Shown here one piece after another: positions 36,613 through 47,394 of a DNA stretch of 64,000 bases. The position numbers were made by a program, and so were the translations under genes. This stretch comes from Papaver somniferum (Eukaryota > Streptophyta > Magnoliopsida > Ranunculales > Papaveraceae): NCBI RefSeq assembly GCF_003573695.1, contig NC_039368.1:10129860-10193859 (forward strand), given 5' to 3'. The notes beneath the pieces were generated by a model that was not told where the DNA came from, did no database searches, and saw only the letters and a program-made list of their open reading frames with translations. The first letter of the stretch is position 1. Each line of letters opens with the position of its first letter.

Positions 36613-37279
36613 ACAGTAGTGGCAATCCAAGAGAGGCTTACGAGTAATCAAGTGGTAGGCAAGAAATCGGAGGCTGAACATATCAGTAGACCATCCAGCT
36701 TTGGGTGCTCTACTCCTGCTAAGATTTAAAAAAAAAAAAACAGTAAGCATTGGGTTGAGATGATCCGCTAATGGCTGCAGTACATATGACATAATCCAAA
36801 TTGCAACCCAGTAAAAGTGTGATTGATTCACAAACTAATGAAAAGCATTAAACTGCACATATACATAGTCAATTAAGTTCAGGCTACCATTTTCCCTTTA
36901 ATCCATCTAACAAGTAGAGTTTATTTTCAAAATTTATATCTCGTAGTCCTGCATACTTACTTGTCAGACACTTGCAATGTCTGAAAAATAGATAGCAGCA
37001 TAGCATCAACCTATGTATTCAGTTCATTCTTGTATATTTAGTATGGGAAAAAATGTTTGAGTCAAGTTTCAAATTTTATTCAGAATTACACTATCACAAT
37101 GCATTATGGTTAGTAAATAGTATGGAAAACATTATGGTTAGTAAATAGTACAGACAGGAAAACATAAACGGATCATACTACGCATTAAAATTCACTTACT
37201 AATGGAAGTGTTGCGCTATAAAGTCCTCCAGAGTTCTGGTCTGCAGGAATAGCGAAACCAAATCCTCCAAGCTCCACTT
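36613..37279 (-). pseudogene. SCYL2-like exon fragments, copy 3 (two exons)
   Basis: Exons at 37200-37279 and 36613-36715, offset 8,309 from copy 1. The third exon ([10 protein letters not shown]) is missing because the duplication breakpoint lies before it. Confidence 0.65.
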
Positions 37280-37730
37280 GAAGTAATAAAGATAGTCATA
37301 ACCGCAACCTTATCAGTATGCGCACATAGAGCAAAAATCTAGCCAATATTACTGATGGCACATGCAATTCAATATCAATTACATTTACAAATGAAGATTG
37401 CAATAAGGTCTTCTTCCCCTTTCCATAACCTAACTTCTTATAATCCATGCATTATCAATACGAATCTATTGTCCTAGATAAGTAATTCAAAATTCACAGA
37501 AAGATCAATCTTAAACGAGAGAAGTAACTGGAGAAATTAAAAAATTCATCAAAGAAAAAGAAATCTCAAAATCAGTAAACAGATCAACAATATGATTCAA
37601 TTGATTTTCGTATCAATGATATGTCAGTTCTTTCTTTTGTTTTCATACACAAAATGTAACATTAACCCCCCAAAACAAACCCTAATTATCCCCTGATTTT
37701 TCCCTAAACCCTAAATTTCCCTTAGAAACC

Positions 37731-38105
37731 CTAACGTTTAGGCTTGCTTATGTGGTTAACAACACTGTTAACCACATAGGTGGTGGCAATTATTCCTAAG
37801 AACCCAGCCCCAAATCCAACTCCAGCTTTTAGAACAGAGATACCTTCATTCTTCCCTTCCTCCAGAATCTGATTGGTTTTTTCCCACTTCTTCTCAATCA
37901 TTGAGTGTGTGATATCAGCTCTGTCAGTAAGACTCTTAAACAAATTCTCTCCTGCACTTTGAGTTGTTCCTGCCCAAAAAGTTTTGTCTTCCTTTTCTGC
38001 AGAAATCACTCCTTGAAGTATATCTTCACCCATATTCTGGATGTCTTGATTCATATTTCCGATAGTATTCCTTATGATAATTGATGGTGGTGATGGTGTT
38101 AACAT
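37731..38105 (-). CDS. Small C-terminally membrane-anchored protein, copy 3
   Basis: Identical 124-aa translation to copies 1 and 2. Confidence 0.48.
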   Translation of the reverse strand: MLTPSPPSIIIRNTIGNMNQDIQNMGEDILQGVISAEKEDKTFWAGTTQSAGENLFKSLTDRADITHSMIEKKWEKTNQILEEGKNEGISVLKAGVGFGAGFLGIIATTYVVNSVVNHISKPKR

Positions 38106-38342
38106 TCGCTTCTTTGTTTGAATTAATTCTTGATTTGAATGAATTTTTGGTTCTGTCTCAAGAAAAGAGAAAAGGAGATCGACAGCCTTTTTTGTAAAAA
38201 TACAGAGGATTTTTCTGATTGGTTATTAATTTTTGAGACGGATTGTTAATGTAAGCCGTTAGATTGCACTTGTTATTTCTGCCAATCAACGGTTCAATAT
38301 GATCACTCTGAGGATCAACAGGAGAGAAGACTATAATTCAAG

Positions 38343-40697
38343 ATCGAGGAACTAAACGATATGAACATCTACGTGAGCTTCTTCGTCGCACACATCATAA
38401 TCTTGAAAGAGAGGAAGATGATCGAAGACAAGAGCAGATGATGTTACATGGACGAGAAATGGTGAGGAATCCGTATGTGCGCGAAGAGGAGATTACATGT
38501 GCGAGAGATGAAAGAAATAGACAGAGAAGGGGAGAAGAAATTGAGGAGAGAATTGCAGGAAGCGTTACGTCAAAACAATCATGACAATAGATTAAGACGA
38601 CGCGAACTTTATCGCATGGATGATACAGAACAAAGAAGAGATGAAGAAGAGAGGCATGATAGAGTGCATAATGATATGAACATTGAGAGAGAAAGGCATA
38701 GGCGAAGAAGAGAAGAAGCTGAAGAATGCGAAATACAAGAGGCAGTATGTCAGAATAATCATGAGAATAGACTGAGGCAAGCAAGATTAAAAAGACCAAT
38801 GCGAGAAGATTTAGATCAAACCTTAAGTGAAGAAATTTTGAGAGAAATGACATAATTAAGAGAAATGAGGACTACACGAAGAAATGGTGGAAGGAGATAA
38901 TTAGAAGAAGCAGTAGAAGAAGCTGGAAAAACTCCTTTAACAAGAAAAATCCAAAGGGAAGCAATACCGTCTAAGTGCAGCTTACCAGTGTTTACTAGTA
39001 TATTTTATGGAAGTGCTTGTGCAATACAACATGTGAAAGCCTACACCCGATCTCTATTGCAATGGGAAAATAATAATGCAGTCATGTGTAAATATTTTGC
39101 TGCGAGCTTGGGGGGAGAAGCTTTGAAATGGTTTGAAGGGATACCAGTAGAATCAACTGGGTCATTTCACCATTTACAGATTGTCTTTTTAGGACAATAC
39201 ATCAGCAATAATATGTCAAGACCAGGGATTGGGACAGCATTCGGACTTCGCAGAAGAACAAATGAGACTTTGCGTCATCTAACAACACGCTGGAGAACCA
39301 TGTGTAGCGAAATGGGAAGACGAGTAGATGAGCGACCTTATTCTTGCATTTATCAATGCTCTCTTTGCTGCAGACTTATTGTATACACAAATCTTTCGGA
39401 TAAAGGATACGATAACAATGTCAGAATGGCGCGAGTTTCAAGAAGAGTACATAGCACTTGAAGAGAAACAAAGAGATATGGAGTCTTACCCAGTTGCAAT
39501 ACCAGATGCGAAGGGTGGAAATGCAAGTTTACTTCCAAGATTGACAAATACTGTTGCGAGTACATCGCAAGGGAATCAAGGAAGGAATGTTGCAGAAATG
39601 GAACAAAAACTGGTAGCCATGGGTAGTGCAGATCAAGCAGAGTTTGAAAAGCAACATCAAAATCGCGGAGGTACTGATATGATTCAACCAGGAAGTTCTG
39701 GAGGTCCACAAACACATTATAATAAAAAAAACTGGAAGAATAATGTGGGAGCAGATAAATACAAAGTTGAATACCACACTGGGTAAGATATGGGAAGCTG
39801 CCATCCTAATGGAAGATATTCCAGAACCACATAATGCAGGAGACGAACCACCACCTTGGAGGAGGAGTAAAGAATTTTGTGTATATCATATATTTCATGG
39901 TCACACAAAAAGTAACTGCAGAAATGTTAGGAAAATCATACTAAGGATGATTGAACATGGAAAGTTGAACCATTTCTTAGCACAACCAAAGAATTTTCCA
40001 CCACCACCACCAATGGGAAATGAGTATAAAACGGACAATGGAAAGAATGTACACATAATTGAAATAGGTGCGAAAGCGAAGAACTTGTATTTTAATTCGA
40101 TTATACATTCATTCAAGAATATAGAAGATTTCCATGATAATATCTTAAGTCGGGTGTATGCGAGAGATGTTGAAGGAAAATAGATCCTAAATCTTGTGAA
40201 AGTATCACCATTAAAAGAGAGGCAAAAATAAGTTATCTCATTCAGTGCGGAAGAAACACCAGGCGGAGGGGAATCACATGAATTTCCATTGGTGGTAAGA
40301 TTAGTAATTAATCCAAATCCGAAAGTAGAGGATGATGAAGAGGATGAAGCAAATCCGTCGGCTATGAATAGAATACTAATAGATGCTGGGAGTTCTGTTG
40401 ATATACTTTTCTATCACACATACAAAATAATGGGCGGAAGAGATGACTAGTTAATTCCTTCAACATACAAAATTTTTGGATTTAATGGAGTTGCGAACAA
40501 GCCAAAAGGAGAAATGACAATGCGAATTCTCCTACAAAACCTATCAACAGACATTGTTTTATGTGTAGTGGATGTCGAATCACCTTATAATGCTTTAATT
40601 GGTAGACCATGGTTGCACAATATACTGGGAGTGGCATCGACATTTCATCAATGCATAAAGTTCCCTTTGCCTAATGGCATTGGAATAATCAGATGAG
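38343..40697 (+). pseudogene. Tat-like Ty3/Gypsy gag-protease, copy 3
   Basis: Most complete run. In order: Arg/Glu-rich N-terminus (38475-38855), gag domain (38988-39400, with MCKYFAASL and GEALKWFEG), its continuation in another frame (39328-39786, motif FRIKDTITMSEWREFQEEY), a zinc-knuckle-like block (CVYHIFHGHTKSNC, about 39880-39920), and an aspartic protease (NRILIDAGSSVDILFY near 40370, ending ALIGRPWLHNILGVASTFHQ). The usual D-S/T-G triad reads DAGS here. Stops and shifts between blocks show decay. No reverse transcriptase, RNase H or integrase follows. Confidence 0.8.
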
Positions 40698-40699
40698 AT

Positions 40700-41707
40700 A
40701 CAATTGAAAGTAGGAACTGTCAAGAAATCGACATTGATAAGTGCGAAGAAAGAGAAAGTAAGCGAAGGAATTGGAAACATCGTATCGCAGAGAGTCAAAG
40801 AGCTGAAAAGTTAATGGTAAATGCAATATATAAAGTTGAGGAATGCACAAACTTTTGCAGAAATTAAAGCTGAGAAGTTAATTGTAAACAAATAAGCAGA
40901 ATACTGAAGCAGAATCTTCTGCGGATAACAGTGCTAAGCGAATCAGACATATTGCTTCTACAGAAGAAGGAAGCATGCAGAGGAAGAAGTTCTATTTTCA
41001 AGACAAAAATAAAGGATACTAAGAATCTTGCATAGAGGAGAATGAAATATTATGCGAACTAATATTCTGCAAAACATTTGCAAGCTTAAGGAGAGAAAAA
41101 AGAGTAGTATGAGGAGTGCACATGCTTTTCTTTATGGGAAACAAAAACAATAAAAAATCTTTGTACTAGAGTTTTAAAAACTCAAATATTGGAAATATGG
41201 AATGAAAAATTCAAATTTCTTATAGTGATATTACGTCAAAGAAAAAAGAAAGAGTTAAATCTTTAAATAAGACCTTAAAATAAGGCAATAGAAATGATAT
41301 TTATTATCAGATAGACTAGGAATCCGAATATGGCGTGCAACCTAGTTCGTATATATGCAAGAGGCAGAAAAGTAAGACCTATCGCACGTCATAGTTGGAG
41401 AAACCTATAAAGCATGACTCAAGGGAAAGCAACACCGACCCTGGAACTTGAGTTATGAAGATTTGGGGTGAGAATAAACGAAAATGCCCATCCGGGAGAG
41501 ATACCTTAAATTTTCAGTTTAAGATAATAATTTTAGATTGAGAGCCTAAGGTGAGAAAGTCTCTCTCAAGGAGTGCAGAAACTCGATCAGGGCGCCGAGG
41601 TACCCGGTTGAGTCAAGAGTGCCCGGGGCGTCTGGAGCGTACCTTGCCACTCTTGACAAGTCCTGACTATGATGCACTCGGTCCGAAGATACCCCACCTA
41701 GGGTGCA
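40700..41707 (+). other. Degenerate Gypsy sequence downstream of protease
   Basis: Mostly A-rich, stop-filled sequence. A GC-richer block (41580-41700, with GGGCGCCGAGGTACCCGG) is characteristic of this element and is repeated in copy 4. No pol domain is seen. Confidence 0.5.
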
Positions 41708-41717
41708 NNNNNNNNNN
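41708..41717. other. 10-N gap
   Basis: Fixed-length join. The 4,980 bp on its left (36728-41707) recur on its right (41718-46697). Confidence 0.99.
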
Positions 41718-42189
41718 AAAAAAAAAAAAACAGTAAGCATTGGGTTGAGATGATCCGCTAATGGCTGCAGTACATATGACATAATCCAAATTGCAACCCA
41801 GTAAAAGTGTGATTGATTCACAAACTAATGAAAAGCATTAAACTGCACATATACATAGTCAATTAAGTTCAGGCTACCATTTTCCCTTTAATCCATCTAA
41901 CAAGTAGAGTTTATTTTCAAAATTTATATCTCGTAGTCCTGCATACTTACTTGTCAGACACTTGCAATGTCTGAAAAATAGATAGCAGCATAGCATCAAC
42001 CTATGTATTCAGTTCATTCTTGTATATTTAGTATGGGAAAAAATGTTTGAGTCAAGTTTCAAATTTTATTCAGAATTACACTATCACAATGCATTATGGT
42101 TAGTAAATAGTATGGAAAACATTATGGTTAGTAAATAGTACAGACAGGAAAACATAAACGGATCATACTACGCATTAAAATTCACTTAC

Positions 42190-42269
42190 TAATGGAAGTG
42201 TTGCGCTATAAAGTCCTCCAGAGTTCTGGTCTGCAGGAATAGCGAAACCAAATCCTCCAAGCTCCACTT
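42190..42269 (-). pseudogene. SCYL2-like exon fragment, copy 4 (one exon)
   Basis: Only the GGFGFAI exon remains; the next exon would fall into the gap at 41708. Confidence 0.6.
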
Positions 42270-42720
42270 GAAGTAATAAAGATAGTCATAACCGCAACCT
42301 TATCAGTATGCGCACATAGAGCAAAAATCTAGCCAATATTACTGATGGCACATGCAATTCAATATCAATTACATTTACAAATGAAGATTGCAATAAGGTC
42401 TTCTTCCCCTTTCCATAACCTAACTTCTTATAATCCATGCATTATCAATACGAATCTATTGTCCTAGATAAGTAATTCAAAATTCACAGAAAGATCAATC
42501 TTAAACGAGAGAAGTAACTGGAGAAATTAAAAAATTCATCAAAGAAAAAGAAATCTCAAAATCAGTAAACAGATCAACAATATGATTCAATTGATTTTCG
42601 TATCAATGATATGTCAGTTCTTTCTTTTGTTTTCATACACAAAATGTAACATTAACCCCCCAAAACAAACCCTAATTATCCCCTGATTTTTCCCTAAACC
42701 CTAAATTTCCCTTAGAAACC

Positions 42721-43095
42721 CTAACGTTTAGGCTTGCTTATGTGGTTAACAACACTGTTAACCACATAGGTGGTGGCAATTATTCCTAAGAACCCAGCCC
42801 CAAATCCAACTCCAGCTTTTAGAACAGAGATACCTTCATTCTTCCCTTCCTCCAGAATCTGATTGGTTTTTTCCCACTTCTTCTCAATCATTGAGTGTGT
42901 GATATCAGCTCTGTCAGTAAGACTCTTAAACAAATTCTCTCCTGCACTTTGAGTTGTTCCTGCCCAAAAAGTTTTGTCTTCCTTTTCTGCAGAAATCACT
43001 CCTTGAAGTATATCTTCACCCATATTCTGGATGTCTTGATTCATATTTCCGATAGTATTCCTTATGATAATTGATGGTGGTGATGGTGTTAACAT
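42721..43095 (-). CDS. Small C-terminally membrane-anchored protein, copy 4
   Basis: Identical 124-aa translation to the other three. May be the same locus as copy 3 if the gap at 41708 hides an unmerged overlap. Confidence 0.42.
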   Translation of the reverse strand: MLTPSPPSIIIRNTIGNMNQDIQNMGEDILQGVISAEKEDKTFWAGTTQSAGENLFKSLTDRADITHSMIEKKWEKTNQILEEGKNEGISVLKAGVGFGAGFLGIIATTYVVNSVVNHISKPKR

Positions 43096-43332
43096 TCGCT
43101 TCTTTGTTTGAATTAATTCTTGATTTGAATGAATTTTTGGTTCTGTCTCAAGAAAAGAGAAAAGGAGATCGACAGCCTTTTTTGTAAAAATACAGAGGAT
43201 TTTTCTGATTGGTTATTAATTTTTGAGACGGATTGTTAATGTAAGCCGTTAGATTGCACTTGTTATTTCTGCCAATCAACGGTTCAATATGATCACTCTG
43301 AGGATCAACAGGAGAGAAGACTATAATTCAAG

Positions 43333-45687
43333 ATCGAGGAACTAAACGATATGAACATCTACGTGAGCTTCTTCGTCGCACACATCATAATCTTGAAAGA
43401 GAGGAAGATGATCGAAGACAAGAGCAGATGATGTTACATGGACGAGAAATGGTGAGGAATCCGTATGTGCGCGAAGAGGAGATTACATGTGCGAGAGATG
43501 AAAGAAATAGACAGAGAAGGGGAGAAGAAATTGAGGAGAGAATTGCAGGAAGCGTTACGTCAAAACAATCATGACAATAGATTAAGACGACGCGAACTTT
43601 ATCGCATGGATGATACAGAACAAAGAAGAGATGAAGAAGAGAGGCATGATAGAGTGCATAATGATATGAACATTGAGAGAGAAAGGCATAGGCGAAGAAG
43701 AGAAGAAGCTGAAGAATGCGAAATACAAGAGGCAGTATGTCAGAATAATCATGAGAATAGACTGAGGCAAGCAAGATTAAAAAGACCAATGCGAGAAGAT
43801 TTAGATCAAACCTTAAGTGAAGAAATTTTGAGAGAAATGACATAATTAAGAGAAATGAGGACTACACGAAGAAATGGTGGAAGGAGATAATTAGAAGAAG
43901 CAGTAGAAGAAGCTGGAAAAACTCCTTTAACAAGAAAAATCCAAAGGGAAGCAATACCGTCTAAGTGCAGCTTACCAGTGTTTACTAGTATATTTTATGG
44001 AAGTGCTTGTGCAATACAACATGTGAAAGCCTACACCCGATCTCTATTGCAATGGGAAAATAATAATGCAGTCATGTGTAAATATTTTGCTGCGAGCTTG
44101 GGGGGAGAAGCTTTGAAATGGTTTGAAGGGATACCAGTAGAATCAACTGGGTCATTTCACCATTTACAGATTGTCTTTTTAGGACAATACATCAGCAATA
44201 ATATGTCAAGACCAGGGATTGGGACAGCATTCGGACTTCGCAGAAGAACAAATGAGACTTTGCGTCATCTAACAACACGCTGGAGAACCATGTGTAGCGA
44301 AATGGGAAGACGAGTAGATGAGCGACCTTATTCTTGCATTTATCAATGCTCTCTTTGCTGCAGACTTATTGTATACACAAATCTTTCGGATAAAGGATAC
44401 GATAACAATGTCAGAATGGCGCGAGTTTCAAGAAGAGTACATAGCACTTGAAGAGAAACAAAGAGATATGGAGTCTTACCCAGTTGCAATACCAGATGCG
44501 AAGGGTGGAAATGCAAGTTTACTTCCAAGATTGACAAATACTGTTGCGAGTACATCGCAAGGGAATCAAGGAAGGAATGTTGCAGAAATGGAACAAAAAA
44601 TGGTAGCCATGGGTAGTGCAGATCAAGCAGAGTTTGAAAAGCAACATCAAAATCGCGGAGGTACTGATATGATTCAACCAGGAAGTTCTGGAGGTCCACA
44701 AACACATTATAATAAAAAAAACTGGAAGAATAATGTGGGAGCAGATAAATACAAAGTTGAATACCACACTGGGTAAGATATGGGAAGCTGCCATCCTAAT
44801 GGAAGATATTCCAGAACCACATAATGCAGGAGACGAACCACCACCATGGAGGAGGAGTAAAGAATTTTGTGTATATCATATATTTCATGGTCACACAAAA
44901 AGTAACTGCAGAAATGTTAGGAAAATCATACTAAGGATGATTGAACATGGAAAGTTGAACCATTTCTTAGCACAACCAAAGAATTTTCCACCACCACCAC
45001 CAATGGGAAATGAGTATAAAACGTACAATGGAAAGAATGTACACATAATTGAAATAGGTGCGAAAGCGAAGAACTTGTATTTTAATTCGATTATACATTC
45101 ATTCAAGAATATAGAAGATTTCCATGATAATATCTTAAGTCGGGTGTATGCGAGAGATGTTGAAGGAAAATAGATCCTAAATCTTGTGAAAGTATCACCA
45201 TTAAAAGAGAGGCAAAAATAAGTTATCTCATTCAGTGCGGAAGAAACACCAGGCGGAGGGGAATCACATGAATTTCCATTGGTGGTAAGATTAGTAATTA
45301 ATCCAAATCCGAAAGTAGAGGATGATGAAGAGGATGAAGCAAATCCGTCGGCTATGAATAGAATACTAATAGATGCTGGGAGTTCTGTTGATATACTTTT
45401 CTATCACACATACAAAATAATGGGCGGAAGAGATGACTAGTTAATTCCTTCAACATACAAAATTTTTGGATTTAATGGAGTTGCGAACAAGCCAAAAGGA
45501 GAAATGACAATGCGAATTCTCCTACAAAACCTATCAACAGACATTGTTTTATGTGTAGTGGATGTCGAATCACCTTATAATGCTTTAATTGGTAGACCAT
45601 GGTTGCACAATATACTGGGAGTGGCATCGACATTTCATCAATGCATAAAGTTCCCTTTGCCTAATGGCATTGGAATAATCAGATGAG
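43333..45687 (+). pseudogene. Tat-like Ty3/Gypsy gag-protease, copy 4
   Basis: Same blocks as copy 3 at offset 4,990. A few substitutions separate them: AAAAATGGTAGCC versus AAACTGGTAGCC near 44600, CCACCATGG versus CCACCTTGG near 44844, and AAAACGTACAATGG versus AAAACGGACAATGG near 45022. Same stops and frameshifts, so not functional. Confidence 0.8.
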
Positions 45688-45689
45688 AT

Positions 45690-47390
45690 ACAATTGAAAG
45701 TAGGAACTGTCAAGAAATCGACATTGATAAGTGCGAAGAAAGAGAAAGTAAGCGAAGGAATTGGAAACATCGTATCGCAGAGAGTCAAAGAGCTGAAAAG
45801 TTAATGGTAAATGCAATATATAAAGTTGAGGAATGCACAAACTTTTGCAGAAATTAAAGCTGAGAAGTTAATTGTAAACAAATAAGCAGAATACTGAAGC
45901 AGAATCTTCTGCGGATAACAGTGCTAAGCGAATCAGACATATTGCTTCTACAGAAGAAGGAAGCATGCAGAGGAAGAAGTTCTATTTTCAAGACAAAAAT
46001 AAAGGATACTAAGAATCTTGCATAGAGGAGAATGAAATATTATGCGAACTAATATTCTGCAAAACATTTGCAAGCTTAAGGAGAGAAAAAAGAGTAGTAT
46101 GAGGAGTGCACATGCTTTTCTTTATGGGAAACAAAAACAATAAAAAATCTTTGTACTAGAGTTTTAAAAACTCAAATATTGGAAATATGGAATGAAAAAT
46201 TCAAATTTCTTATAGTGATATTACGTCAAAGAAAAAAGAAAGAGTTAAATCTTTAAATAAGACCTTAAAATAAGGCAATAGAAATGATATTTATTATCAG
46301 ATAGACTAGGAATCCGAATATGGCGTGCAACCTAGTTCGTATATATGCAAGAGGCAGAAAAGTAAGACCTATCGCACGTCATAGTTGGAGAAACCTATAA
46401 AGCATGACTCAAGGGAAAGCAACACCGACCCTGGAACTTGAGTTATGAAGATTTGGGGTGAGAATAAACGAAAATGCCCATCCGGGAGAGATACCTTAAA
46501 TTTTCAGTTTAAGATAATAATTTTAGATTGAGAGCCTAAGGTGAGAAAGTCTCTCTCAAGGAGTGCAGAAACTCGATCAGGGCGCCGAGGTACCCGGTTG
46601 AGTCAAGAGTGCCCGGGGCGTCTGGAGCGTACCTTGCCACTCTTGACAAGTCCTGACTATGATGCACTCGGTCCGAAGATACCCCACCTAGGGTGCAGTC
46701 TCGCAACCATAAACCTCATCGGTAGTGTATGCGAGATTGCGAAATCAACTGGTTGTTGAATTACCGGATGGGAAGAGCCATAACCTTAACCCGGTAGAGG
46801 TAAGCTTCCTTGAATGGGAAATAAGAGGGGAAGATAAGGACGACACCCTCCATTAGGGAGCTGAATTATGTAAAAAGACGTAAATGTCATGAGACTTTTT
46901 ACTCATGGGAGTATTAAGACTTGTCATATTTATGCGATAAAACCTGAAGAGGTAATAATACAAGAAAAAGGTAAGACGAGATAAATTGGTCGATACACTA
47001 CAGTGTAAAGACTACATGCGATCTCGTCGCTCAGAAATACGACAACATAAGACCTTTACATAGGAAGGCAAAATAAGACCTAAGAGAAAAAATTATTGAA
47101 GCTAATGCGATAATGTTCGCACAAGGAGAAGTTTATGATGAATGATATAAATCATACTTGGCCTATCAAGATGCGTCAATTAACAAGAGGCAAGAATGGG
47201 AATGCAAAGGAAATGTTAATTGCCCCATTTAATAGTCTTATATACATGCGAGAAATAATGTTTTCAGCATGAACACGAAGAAAAGAAGATTTGCATTAAA
47301 AAGATGAAAGTTAATATCTTCAAGATATACAAAAGGAAAAAGGAATTTACAACAAAGGAATTTGTAACAAAAATAAAAAATAAAAAATGA
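45690..47390 (+). other. Gypsy sequence between protease and antisense gene; no pol
   Basis: Past 46697 the sequence is single-copy in this window. It contains the GC-rich block (46570-46700) and then A-rich, stop-filled DNA. I looked for RT (YxDD), RNase H and integrase motifs and saw none, so the polymerase part is deleted or was never present. Confidence 0.5.
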
Positions 47391-47394
47391 AGGA

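Larger units (their letters stand above)
33595..39026. repeat. Tandem duplication, two 2,716-bp units
   Basis: Unit A 33595-36310 and unit B 36311-39026 are joined without Ns at 36310/36311. Each holds SCYL2 exon fragments, the small membrane-protein gene and the first part of gag. The unit runs from ACTCAGATACTCTAC to GTGCAATA; there is at most one base of microhomology at the junction. Confidence 0.82.
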
